DNA from: Chitinophaga sp. XS-30
Lineage (GTDB): Bacteria > Bacteroidota > Bacteroidia > Chitinophagales > Chitinophagaceae
Direction of reading: 5' to 3'
Assembly: GCF_008086345.1 (NCBI RefSeq)
Contig: NZ_CP043006.1
Location: forward strand, 3,160,032 to 3,224,031
DNA length: 64,000 nt
Below the pieces are notes generated by a model. That model was not told the origin of the DNA and made no database searches. It worked only from the letters and a program-made list of their open reading frames with translations. The first letter of the stretch is position 1. Each line of letters opens with the position of its first letter. Made by a program: the position numbers and the translations under genes. Below, one piece after another: positions 1 through 6,297 of the stretch.

Positions 1-275
1 TGATCGGCCGCCTGCATCCTACCTTTACCGCGTTGACCATCAGCGGCAGGTATTCCGACTACAAGATCGGTATGGACAAAAATACCCCCTTCCGGGTGAC
101 GGCTTCCCTGCGGTATGGGGACCTGAGTGCCAAGAGTTTCGAATGGAAGGATGTGAAGTCCGAAAAAAAGAATCAAAACCTCTCCTTTTCCGCCATAACT
201 ACCAATGCTACAAACGCAGCTGCACTTATCAGGATCAATGGGTCTTACTGCGATGTAAAATTGGGAGGAGATTAA
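1..275 (+). CDS. C-terminal end of an adhesin-like (possibly DUF4097-type) protein, 5' truncated
   Basis: The frame is open from base 3 of the window to a TAA at 273-275, so the start lies outside the window. The remaining roughly 90 residues are rich in Ser, Thr, Asn and short beta-type segments and end in NGSYCDVKLGGD. This resembles the tail of a beta-helical adhesin-like protein of the kind often placed beside DUF2807 genes. The next gene on the same strand begins 26 bp after the stop and is a DUF2807-type adhesin, so the two probably form one operon. The family assignment is an inference from context and composition. The partial coding status is well supported by the continuous frame. 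Confidence 0.6.
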   Translation, partial: IGRLHPTFTALTISGRYSDYKIGMDKNTPFRVTASLRYGDLSAKSFEWKDVKSEKKNQNLSFSAITTNATNAAALIRINGSYCDVKLGGD

Positions 276-301
276 TCTCAAACCATTCTAAAATCAATTT
301 T

Positions 302-1030
302 ATGAAAGTGCAAGCACTGATGATGCCTGTGTTGTTATCCGCATGCCTGTTGGTTTCTGCAGCAGTGAAATCCCAGCAGAAGATCAGCGGCAACGGCAGC
401 ATCAAAAAAGAAACGCGTGATGCGAAACAGCCTTTTAACGAGATCTCCGTTTCCGGGGAGTACAAGGTGTACATAAGCCAGGGCAGTACGCAGTCAATTG
501 AGCTGGAAGCCGAAAGTAACCTCCTGCCTTATATTGAGACCGAGATACAGGGGGATGATCTGCGTATTCGCGTAAAACGCGGCCATAATATCCGCCCTTC
601 CAGGGAGGTAGTGGTCCGTATTACGGTGGTGAAACTGGAGGGGATCGCCTCCAGCGGCAGTTCTCATTTTTCCAGCCAGGGCACCCTTAAAGGCAACAGC
701 CTGGAAATTGCGATGAGCGGTAAAAGTGTAACGGCGCTGGACCTGCAGTACGACAAGTTGGAAGTAAGTATTTCCGGTTCGGGTAAAGTGACGCTGAATG
801 GGCAATCTGACAAGACGGAGATCGCTATTTCCGGGGCTGCGGATATTTTTGCGGCAGATATGAAATCCAGGGATGTGGAAGTAGCTATTTCCGGCAGCGG
901 GAATGCGCATGTGCAGGCTACAGGCAAACTGGAAGTGGCCATTTCCGGTTCCGGCAACGTGAAATATCGCGGCTCTCCTGCAAGTGTGGAACAAGCCGTT
1001 TCCGGTCAGGGCAGGATAGTGAAGGAGTAG
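302..1030 (+). CDS. Head GIN-domain (DUF2807) putative adhesin, secreted
   Basis: This 242-residue protein starts with a signal peptide (MKVQALMMPVLLSAC, then a hydrophobic stretch ending near SAAVKSQQ). After it comes a beta-helical DUF2807 domain in which short strands repeat the motif [VI]xISGSG or AISGSG at least six times, for example VSISGSG, VAISGSGN and EVAISGSGNV. Proteins of this family are cell-envelope beta-solenoids of unknown function and are common in Bacteroidota. The frame is open further upstream, but ATG at 302 directly precedes the signal peptide and is the better start. A strong terminator follows, so the operon ends here. Confidence 0.88.
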   Translation: MKVQALMMPVLLSACLLVSAAVKSQQKISGNGSIKKETRDAKQPFNEISVSGEYKVYISQGSTQSIELEAESNLLPYIETEIQGDDLRIRVKRGHNIRPSREVVVRITVVKLEGIASSGSSHFSSQGTLKGNSLEIAMSGKSVTALDLQYDKLEVSISGSGKVTLNGQSDKTEIAISGAADIFAADMKSRDVEVAISGSGNAHVQATGKLEVAISGSGNVKYRGSPASVEQAVSGQGRIVKE

Positions 1031-1056
1031 GGATATGTAAAACGAAAAGATATTGA

Positions 1057-1081
1057 ACGGGGCACCTGCCCCGTTTTTTTT
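1057..1081 (+). terminator. Rho-independent terminator after the DUF2807 gene
   Basis: An 8-bp perfect stem (ACGGGGCA / TGCCCCGT) with a 2-nt loop is followed at once by eight T residues. It lies 26 bp after the stop codon. Confidence 0.85.
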
Positions 1082-1219
1082 GTCCCCGGGCGTTCGCTAA
1101 AAGCATTATGCAACAAGGGTTGTAGGAATGCGCAGAAATCTGTCTGAATCAGGGAGCGCAATAATTTCCGGATTGAAAAGCGGAAATTCAGATACCGAAG
1201 CAGGGCTTAGCCCGGTGCG

Positions 1220-1453
1220 TTACTGTTGATGATGGATGGTGAGGAGTTCCAATATGGCTACATCGAGAGCGTTCGCCAACTGTTCAAGGGTTCTCAGGGT
1301 GATATTGATATCCCCGTTTTCCATCCGTGAAATATCGGCATTGTCCACATTACAGCGCGCAGACAGTTCCCGCTGGCTAAAGCCTTTCTGCATTCTGATC
1401 CTGCGGAGGTTTGTACTGAATATAAAGATGATGTCTGTCGGCTTATTTCTCAT
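1220..1453 (-). CDS. Small XRE-family helix-turn-helix transcriptional regulator
   Basis: The 77-residue protein is almost entirely one Cro/C1-type HTH domain. It has LRRIRMQKGFSQRELSA as helices 1-2, VDNADISRMENG as the recognition region, and the tail helix TLRTLEQLANALDV. Single-domain XRE proteins of this size occur widely in Bacteroidota as stand-alone repressors or as antitoxin-like proteins. No partner gene lies next to it: the stretch to the acylphosphatase gene is noncoding, and upstream is the convergent DUF2807 gene. The target is unknown. Confidence 0.85.
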   Translation of the reverse strand: MRNKPTDIIFIFSTNLRRIRMQKGFSQRELSARCNVDNADISRMENGDINITLRTLEQLANALDVAILELLTIHHQQ

Positions 1454-1609
1454 CTACATTGCTCTGAGATCGTTGAAGATGCTTGATTTTGTTCTATTTT
1501 ATGTTGGGCATTGGCCCATCGTGCCTGTTTTTATTTTTCAGGGTTAATGAAGAGGCCTTTGGGGCAAGGGTTTGAGGGGTGCGGAGTTATCGGAGCAATA
1601 TAAACTTTA

Positions 1610-1882
1610 TTATCTGCGAAGGATATTGAAATCTGCATAGTGCCGGAGAGGGCCGTCGGTGATCACCAATCCGGTTACCCTTGCCCCCGGGGGGCCTTGT
1701 TCGCACCAGCTGATAAATTCTTCCATGGCTTCGCCGGGGCCTTCGGCAATGATGGATACCTCTCCGTCCAGTGTATTTTTGACGGTGCCGTGGATTCCCA
1801 ATCTGTCTGCAACGGATTTGGCGGTAGCCCTGAAGTAAACGCCCTGTACCTTTCCTTTTACCAGTATTTCCTTATGGATCAT
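1610..1882 (-). CDS. acyP: Acylphosphatase
   Basis: The 90-residue length is typical of the family. The signature VKGKVQGVYFRATAKSVAD near residues 8-26 contains the catalytic Arg (YFRA), and GTVKNTLDGEVSIIAEG holds the catalytic Asn (VKN). The enzyme hydrolyses carboxyl-phosphate bonds such as acetyl phosphate or 1,3-bisphosphoglycerate in the cytoplasm. It is a single gene with no evident operon partner. The start at 1882 fits the family N terminus exactly. Confidence 0.93.
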   Translation of the reverse strand: MIHKEILVKGKVQGVYFRATAKSVADRLGIHGTVKNTLDGEVSIIAEGPGEAMEEFISWCEQGPPGARVTGLVITDGPLRHYADFNILRR

Positions 1883-2582
1883 GACCTGCGTAGATTAATG
1901 AAAGATGTTTAATGATAGCAATATGCTTCAGTTGTCTTTTCCGGCGGCAATACCTGCTGGATATCCTGATTTCAACAAATACTGTACCGCCGCCGGGAAA
2001 GTCATCGGGATCAGATCAATAACGTTCCGATCTCCATACTTCATAAACCTGTATATATTCATTGGATGAAAGTTAAATTATTCCCGCAATATTTCATTGC
2101 GGTGCGGGGCCCGTGCGGTGGGGCCTGTGCCGTGCGGGTCTGCCGGGTCTGTTCCGGCAAGATCGTCCGGCGTCCATGCGCGGGTGAATAATAATGGGTG
2201 TCAGGCATGGATGCGCCGTTGCCTTATGGGGCGTGACCGGTTATTTGTTATTCGTCCCGGGTGCCGAACTGCGCCAACTCACCAGCTCACGTCTAACACA
2301 TTAAATACGCCGGCTCACGCGAAACATGTTAAATACGTCCGCTCACGCAAAACACGTTAAATACGTCCGCTCATACGAAACATATAAAATATGCCCGCTC
2401 ACGCAAAACATGCAAACACGCAAAACATGTTCAATGCGCTAAACATGCATTGTCTGAACAATGGTGGTAAGTAGAATAATAGTATAAAATAGCAGAGTCA
2501 GGAGATAAACGCCCGACCCGTCATTTTGGGATATATGATACTGACTGACTCTTGAAAAACTATTCGAATATTGTCTGTTATA
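1883..2582. other. 700-bp gene-free stretch with a tandem repeat
   Basis: No convincing gene is present. Open frames here are short, use atypical codons and run into the repeat. The middle (about 2095-2280) is GC-rich, and the 28-bp tandem repeat array begins at 2285. The last 130 bp before the 2H phosphoesterase gene hold nothing that I recognise. Confidence 0.6.
2285..2396. repeat. 28-bp direct tandem repeat, four full copies plus a degenerate tail
   Basis: The copies run 2285-2312, 2313-2340, 2341-2368 and 2369-2396. Each starts with GCTCA and contains AACA followed by an AT-rich TTAAATACG-like core. Copies 2 and 3 differ at only about two positions. Fragments of the unit (ACGCAAAACATG-like) continue in degraded form to about 2447. 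There are no spacers and no open frame conserved through the copies, so this is a minisatellite-type repeat and not CRISPR. Confidence 0.9.
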
Positions 2583-3167
2583 TCAGGCCGCGTGGTTAAA
2601 CAGCGGGTGATCGGAGGGTACATCTTTCCCGAAGCGGAATTCCCTCACCACCTCATACCTGTCATTACTGCCGGCCGGCTTCCTCAGCAGGCTGAAGCTG
2701 TGGCAGTGAAAGCTGCGCACAAACATTTTATTGGAAAAATAAGGAGCGAGCTGATTGAACTGCTGGTGGCTGATCGCCCGCGCCAGTGTGATATGCGGTT
2801 TGTAGCCGCCGGGTTTCAGCTCGAAGGCCTGCAGTATCTTCCGGTGCAGATCTTCCACTGGTTTGGGGTTCGCTACATTCACATACAACATGTGCCTGGT
2901 ATCGCCCTGTTTGCAATGATCAATGCGGGAAGTATAGATGGTAAAAGCGGTCTGATCACCTACCACCTGCTCCAGCATGTTTACAAAATCCGTTTCATAC
3001 TGCCGGGGAAATTCCGATCTGAATAAGGCAATATGCGCCTGCGTAGAGGTCCCCGGAAGAGCGCCCAACTCTTCCGAGATCAAATGCCTGAACATACTTA
3101 CGTCCTGCACGGTCTGTGCATCCGGCTGAATGACCAGCATGTAGTCATAAATTACTTCCTGTTCCAT
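2583..3167 (-). CDS. 2H phosphoesterase / 2'-5' RNA ligase family protein
   Basis: The protein of about 194 residues has the two His motifs of the 2H superfamily. The first is AHIALF, around residue 50 of the mature frame, and the second is PHITLARA, around residue 130. These proteins hydrolyse or form 2',5'- or cyclic phosphodiester bonds in RNA or nucleotides. The substrate cannot be told from sequence. An upstream ATG at 3191 would add eight residues (MMVEKSYN). I prefer the internal Met because the domain begins only a few residues after it. The gene stands alone, and its upstream region contains a perfect 14-bp palindrome. Confidence 0.85.
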   Translation of the reverse strand: MEQEVIYDYMLVIQPDAQTVQDVSMFRHLISEELGALPGTSTQAHIALFRSEFPRQYETDFVNMLEQVVGDQTAFTIYTSRIDHCKQGDTRHMLYVNVANPKPVEDLHRKILQAFELKPGGYKPHITLARAISHQQFNQLAPYFSNKMFVRSFHCHSFSLLRKPAGSNDRYEVVREFRFGKDVPSDHPLFNHAA

Positions 3168-3264
3168 ATTATATGATTTTTCAACCATCAATTTGAGAAG
3201 TTTGCCATCATCAACAGCAATTGGATAGCATCCCTTTTTTCACAATACGAATATACGAACATTT

Positions 3265-3278
3265 TTAGTAATTACTAA
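3265..3278. promoter_or_regulatory. 14-bp perfect palindrome upstream of the 2H phosphoesterase gene
   Basis: TTAGTAATTACTAA is fully self-complementary and lies about 98 bp upstream of the chosen start codon, in an AT-rich stretch. It has the size and symmetry of a dimeric repressor site, but no regulator gene is adjacent. Its function is inferred. Confidence 0.35.
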
Positions 3279-3297
3279 TAAAATTAGCAAAAAATAC

Positions 3298-3335
3298 TAA
3301 AAAAAGTGGCTGCAAGGTTGTAGTCCGGCAGCCAC
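3298..3335 (-). terminator. Rho-independent terminator of the tpiA operon
   Basis: On the minus strand an 8-bp stem (GTGGCTGC / GCAGCCAC) is followed by a run of seven T residues. It begins 8 bp after the tpiA stop. Confidence 0.85.
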
Positions 3336-3342
3336 GGTTATA

Positions 3343-4101
3343 TCAGAAGCTTTTAACGATCGCTGTAAAGTCAGCCGCCACAAGGGATGCGCCGCCAATC
3401 AGGCCGCCATCCACATCAGGGCAGGCAAAAAGTTCCGGTGCATTGGAAGGCTTCGCGCTGCCGCCATACAGGATGGCGATGCCCAATGCGGCTTCCTGGC
3501 CGTATTTCTCGGCGATCTGTGACCGGATGAACGCATGCATGTCCTGCGCTTGCTGGGCACTGGCGGTAAGCCCGGTGCCAATAGCCCAGATCGGTTCGTA
3601 AGCGATCACGATGTTCTTCAGGCTTTCGGCATCCAGGTGAAACAGGCTTTCCTGTAACTGTTGTGCCACAAAGGCATTCTGGGTTTCCGCTTTCCTGATC
3701 TCCAGCGGTTCCCCGCAGCAGAAGATCGGCTTGATGCCGGCTGCCAGCGCCAGATCTATTTTTTTCGCCAGTTGCGCATTGCTTTCAGCAAAGTATTCGC
3801 GGCGTTCCGAATGGCCGAGGATCACATAATCCACACCGATGGACTGCAGCATATCCGCGGATACCTCGCCGGTGTAGGCGCCTGATTTTTCACTGGCGCA
3901 GTTCTGTGCCGCTACCAAAATGCCGGGATAGTGCTTTGTCAGTTGCTTTACCTTGGTCAGGTAGGGGAAAGGCGGCGCTATCACCACTTCCTGTTCTGCT
4001 GACAACTGGATGCCGGCCGCTACGATGTCATTCACCAGTTGCTCGCCTTGCGCGAGGGTGAGGTTCATCTTCCAGTTGCCTGCTACGATCTTCTTTCTCA
4101 T
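3343..4101 (-). CDS. tpiA: Triose-phosphate isomerase
   Basis: This 252-residue cytoplasmic TIM barrel interconverts dihydroxyacetone phosphate and glyceraldehyde 3-phosphate in glycolysis. The N-terminal catalytic Lys sits in GNWKMN (residues 8-13). The catalytic His is in VILGHSERR, near residue 97. The catalytic Glu is in AYEPIWAIGTG, near residue 170. The phosphate-binding loop YGGSAKPSN and a GGLIGGASL tail are also present. Length and start match the family. The gene lies 48 bp downstream of the GlmU-family gene on the same strand, with a terminator after it, so the two are probably co-transcribed. Confidence 0.97.
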   Translation of the reverse strand: MRKKIVAGNWKMNLTLAQGEQLVNDIVAAGIQLSAEQEVVIAPPFPYLTKVKQLTKHYPGILVAAQNCASEKSGAYTGEVSADMLQSIGVDYVILGHSERREYFAESNAQLAKKIDLALAAGIKPIFCCGEPLEIRKAETQNAFVAQQLQESLFHLDAESLKNIVIAYEPIWAIGTGLTASAQQAQDMHAFIRSQIAEKYGQEAALGIAILYGGSAKPSNAPELFACPDVDGGLIGGASLVAADFTAIVKSF

Positions 4102-4149
4102 ATGATTTTAATATTTCAGATTCGGGTTTGAGGCGCGAAAAATACGGCT

Positions 4150-5307
4150 TTATCCCGGAAAAACATATGTCAATATTTGGGTATCGCCATCGGTGAGAGA
4201 TTGTCCTTTCAGCTGCATCCAGGCATCGGCATCCCGCAACGCTTCATCCAGCCGGTAGCGGTCTGTGCCGCCCCAACTGAAGGAGGGGAGGAATTTCGGG
4301 GGAAAAACAGGGCCGAATACGTTGCAGGACACACCGATCACCGTGCCTGTATTGAACATCGTATTGATGCTGCAACGGCTGAAATCTCCCATCAATACAC
4401 CGCACTTCGGGCCGGCGGACCAGGCTTCCTGGCGCGCTTCCATCCAGATGCGCACTTCCCGGGCGTTGTTCTTCATATTAGAGCAGCAGGTGTGCGCTCC
4501 GAGATTACACCATTCACCGATCACGGCATCTCCCAGATAGCCGTCATGGCCTTTATTGGAATGATCGAAGATCACGGAATTCTTGATCTCACCACCCGCC
4601 ACGCACCGGCTGCCGATGGCCGTAGCCCCATAAATACGGCTGCCCATTTTCAGCACGGAGGATTCGCCGAGCCCGAACGGGCCACGGATCATACTGCCTT
4701 CCATGACCTGGGCATTTTTGCCTATATAAATGGGCCCTGCCGTGGCGTTCAGTATGCTGCATTCTACTACTGCGCCCGGTTCTATAAAAATATTTTCGTG
4801 ATTGAGCACCTGATTGGTGGAGGAAAGGGGAGCGGAAACACGGCCTGCGGTCAACAGGGCAAAATCGTCCCGGATGGCCGCATCGTTGTACTGGAAAATA
4901 TGCCAGGGCTGATCGATCCGGAGAATATCGCCTTCATAGTTCACACGTTCCGAAGTGGAGGGGGAAAAGAAATCTTCCCCGCTGATGACCTTTACCAGCA
5001 ACCGTCCATCCTTATACAGTTCCTGACCGGGTTCCAGCTTGCGGATCACTTCCAGGAGCGGGGCGGAGGGCAGCAGATGGCCATTGAGCAGTATGGTCAC
5101 AGCGCCTTTCGGGGCTTTTTGCAACGGGTATTTTGTCTGAAGATAATCAGTGGTGAAATAGCTGATGGGGGAGGTATTCAGCCAGCGCTCCCATTTTTCA
5201 CGGATCGTGAGAAGGCCGACCTTGAAGGCAGCCACCGGCCGTGTATGGGCGAAGGGGTATAACAGATCCCGCTCAGGCGTGTCAAACAGGATGTAGTGTG
5301 GATTCAT
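4150..5307 (-). CDS. GlmU-family protein (putative sugar nucleotidyltransferase with left-handed beta-helix)
   Basis: The 385-residue protein has an N-terminal domain (HYILFDTPERDLLYPFAHTRPVA) typical of the Bacteroidota GlmU-like family annotated as putative sugar nucleotidyltransferase. Its C-terminal half, from about residue 180, is a hexapeptide left-handed beta-helix (IYIGKNAQVMEGSMIRGPFGLGE and following turns). The N-terminal part lacks the classic GxGTRM nucleotide-binding loop of GlmU, so catalysis cannot be assumed. A role in sugar-nucleotide or cell-wall precursor metabolism is inferred from the family. It lies directly upstream of tpiA. Confidence 0.85.
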   Translation of the reverse strand: MNPHYILFDTPERDLLYPFAHTRPVAAFKVGLLTIREKWERWLNTSPISYFTTDYLQTKYPLQKAPKGAVTILLNGHLLPSAPLLEVIRKLEPGQELYKDGRLLVKVISGEDFFSPSTSERVNYEGDILRIDQPWHIFQYNDAAIRDDFALLTAGRVSAPLSSTNQVLNHENIFIEPGAVVECSILNATAGPIYIGKNAQVMEGSMIRGPFGLGESSVLKMGSRIYGATAIGSRCVAGGEIKNSVIFDHSNKGHDGYLGDAVIGEWCNLGAHTCCSNMKNNAREVRIWMEARQEAWSAGPKCGVLMGDFSRCSINTMFNTGTVIGVSCNVFGPVFPPKFLPSFSWGGTDRYRLDEALRDADAWMQLKGQSLTDGDTQILTYVFPG

Positions 5308-5319
5308 AGCTGGCTAAAA

Positions 5320-5352
5320 TAAATAAATCCCGCCGGTTATAATCGGCGGGAT
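5320..5352 (-). terminator. Rho-independent terminator after rpmE2
   Basis: A 9-bp perfect stem (ATCCCGCCG / CGGCGGGAT) has an 8-nt loop. On the minus strand it is followed by TTATTTATTTT. It separates rpmE2 from the GlmU-family gene. Confidence 0.8.
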
Positions 5353-5377
5353 CCGTAAAGATATGCACAAAAAGGGC

Positions 5378-5632
5378 TTATTTAGCCTCTTTCTTGTAAC
5401 GCTTGTTAAATTTGTCGATACGGCCTGCAGTATCCACCAGTACATTCTTACCGGTATAGAAAGGGTGAGAAGTGTTGGAGATCTCAAGCTTTATCAAGGG
5501 ATACTCGTTACCATCTTCCCATTGCACCGTTTCGCGGGAAGGCGTAGTGGAACGGCTCAGGAAGCTATGCCCGTTAGACATATCCTTAAACACTACGAAT
5601 CTATAATTTTCCGGATGAATTCCTTGTTTCAT
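5378..5632 (-). CDS. rpmE2: 50S ribosomal protein L31 type B
   Basis: The 84-residue protein begins [17 protein letters not shown] and contains the typical TSHPFYTGK and [14 protein letters not shown] segments of L31. It has no zinc-binding Cys residues, and it carries the extra central loop of the type B (zinc-independent) form. It is a component of the large ribosomal subunit. A good Bacteroidota promoter (5660-5690) lies just upstream and a terminator just downstream, so it is transcribed alone. Confidence 0.97.
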   Translation of the reverse strand: MKQGIHPENYRFVVFKDMSNGHSFLSRSTTPSRETVQWEDGNEYPLIKLEISNTSHPFYTGKNVLVDTAGRIDKFNKRYKKEAK

Positions 5633-5659
5633 ATCAATAAATTAAAAAAATACAGAGTG

Positions 5660-5690
5660 CAAAGGTAGCAGGTTTTTTTAAAATAGCCAA
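5660..5690 (-). promoter_or_regulatory. Bacteroidota-type promoter of rpmE2
   Basis: On the minus strand the -7 element TACCTTTG (5667 to 5660) matches TAnnTTTG. A TTG lies 20 nt upstream (5690 to 5688), matching the -33 element. Transcription would start near 5653, giving a 5' leader of about 20 nt. Confidence 0.6.
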
Positions 5691-5695
5691 GAAAA

Positions 5696-6187
5696 TCATG
5701 ATTTCATATTTACAAATTGCAGGGGGATGCCCAGGTTGGCTTCCTTGCATTTTTGTATAACTTCCTGTAAATCATCTATCTTTTTGCCTGTTACCCGTAC
5801 AATATCGTCCATGATCGAGGCTTGTACCTTCAATCCGGCATCCTTGATCATCTTTACGATCTTTTTCGCATCCTCCTGTTTGATACCATTCCTTACCGGC
5901 ACCTCCTTCTTGTACACCTTGCCGCTCTGGTAGGGCTCCTTGCTCTGATCAAAGATAGTGGCGTCCAGCCCCTGGCGCATGGATTTGCTGATCAGCACCT
6001 CTATTACCTGGTCGAGCTTCATATCGCTTTCCACCTCCAGGTTCAGCACGAGGTCTTTTTTATTCAGTTCGATGCTTACATGGGAATCCTTGAAATCATA
6101 CCGGGTGGTAACCTCCTTTTTAACGGTATTGATAGCGTTATCGAGGGTTTGCAGATCTACTTTGCTCACGATGTCAAAAGACGGCAT
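5696..6187 (-). CDS. yajQ: YajQ family (DUF520) nucleotide-binding protein
   Basis: The 163-residue protein begins MPSFDIVSKVDLQTLDNAIN and has the two-lobed ferredoxin-like fold markers of the family: TRYDFKDSHVSIELN near residue 30, FDQSKEPYQSGKVYKKEVPV near residue 80, and VRVTGKKIDDLQEVI near residue 130. In some Proteobacteria YajQ binds cyclic di-GMP and acts with a regulator. In Bacteroidota its role is not established. A -7-like element (TATATTTG, 6227 to 6220 on the minus strand) lies upstream. Confidence 0.95.
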   Translation of the reverse strand: MPSFDIVSKVDLQTLDNAINTVKKEVTTRYDFKDSHVSIELNKKDLVLNLEVESDMKLDQVIEVLISKSMRQGLDATIFDQSKEPYQSGKVYKKEVPVRNGIKQEDAKKIVKMIKDAGLKVQASIMDDIVRVTGKKIDDLQEVIQKCKEANLGIPLQFVNMKS

Positions 6188-6230
6188 AAAAGGGTTTTTA
6201 ATGGTGACGAAACGAGGGGCAAATATAGGA

Positions 6231-6267
6231 AAAAAGCCGCTACCGGTAAAGGCGACGGCTTTTTTTT
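6231..6267. terminator. Terminator between blaR1-like gene and yajQ
   Basis: The arms AAAAAGCCG and CGGCTTTTTT enclose a 15-nt loop with internal pairing. A T-run follows on the plus strand, and a second T-run follows on the minus strand. Orientation suggests it ends the leftward blaI-blaR1 transcript. Confidence 0.75.
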
Positions 6268-6297
6268 AGCTGATAGAATGGCGAAAATGGATTGAGA

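Noticed and set aside
2097-2360. 87-codon open frame in the intergenic stretch before the 2H phosphoesterase gene
   Set aside because: Composition is Arg/Cys/Gly-rich with no recognisable domain. It runs through the 28-bp repeat array, so it is likely chance.
2285-2447. CRISPR array
   Set aside because: Units are directly adjacent without unique spacers and no cas genes are present. The same applies to the repeats at 18.7 and 37.2 kb. The palindrome array at 29 kb has conserved, not unique, spacers.
4177-5262. 361-codon open frame opposite the GlmU-family gene
   Set aside because: Antisense shadow of a conserved gene with a clear hexapeptide repeat domain; no domain seen in the shadow.
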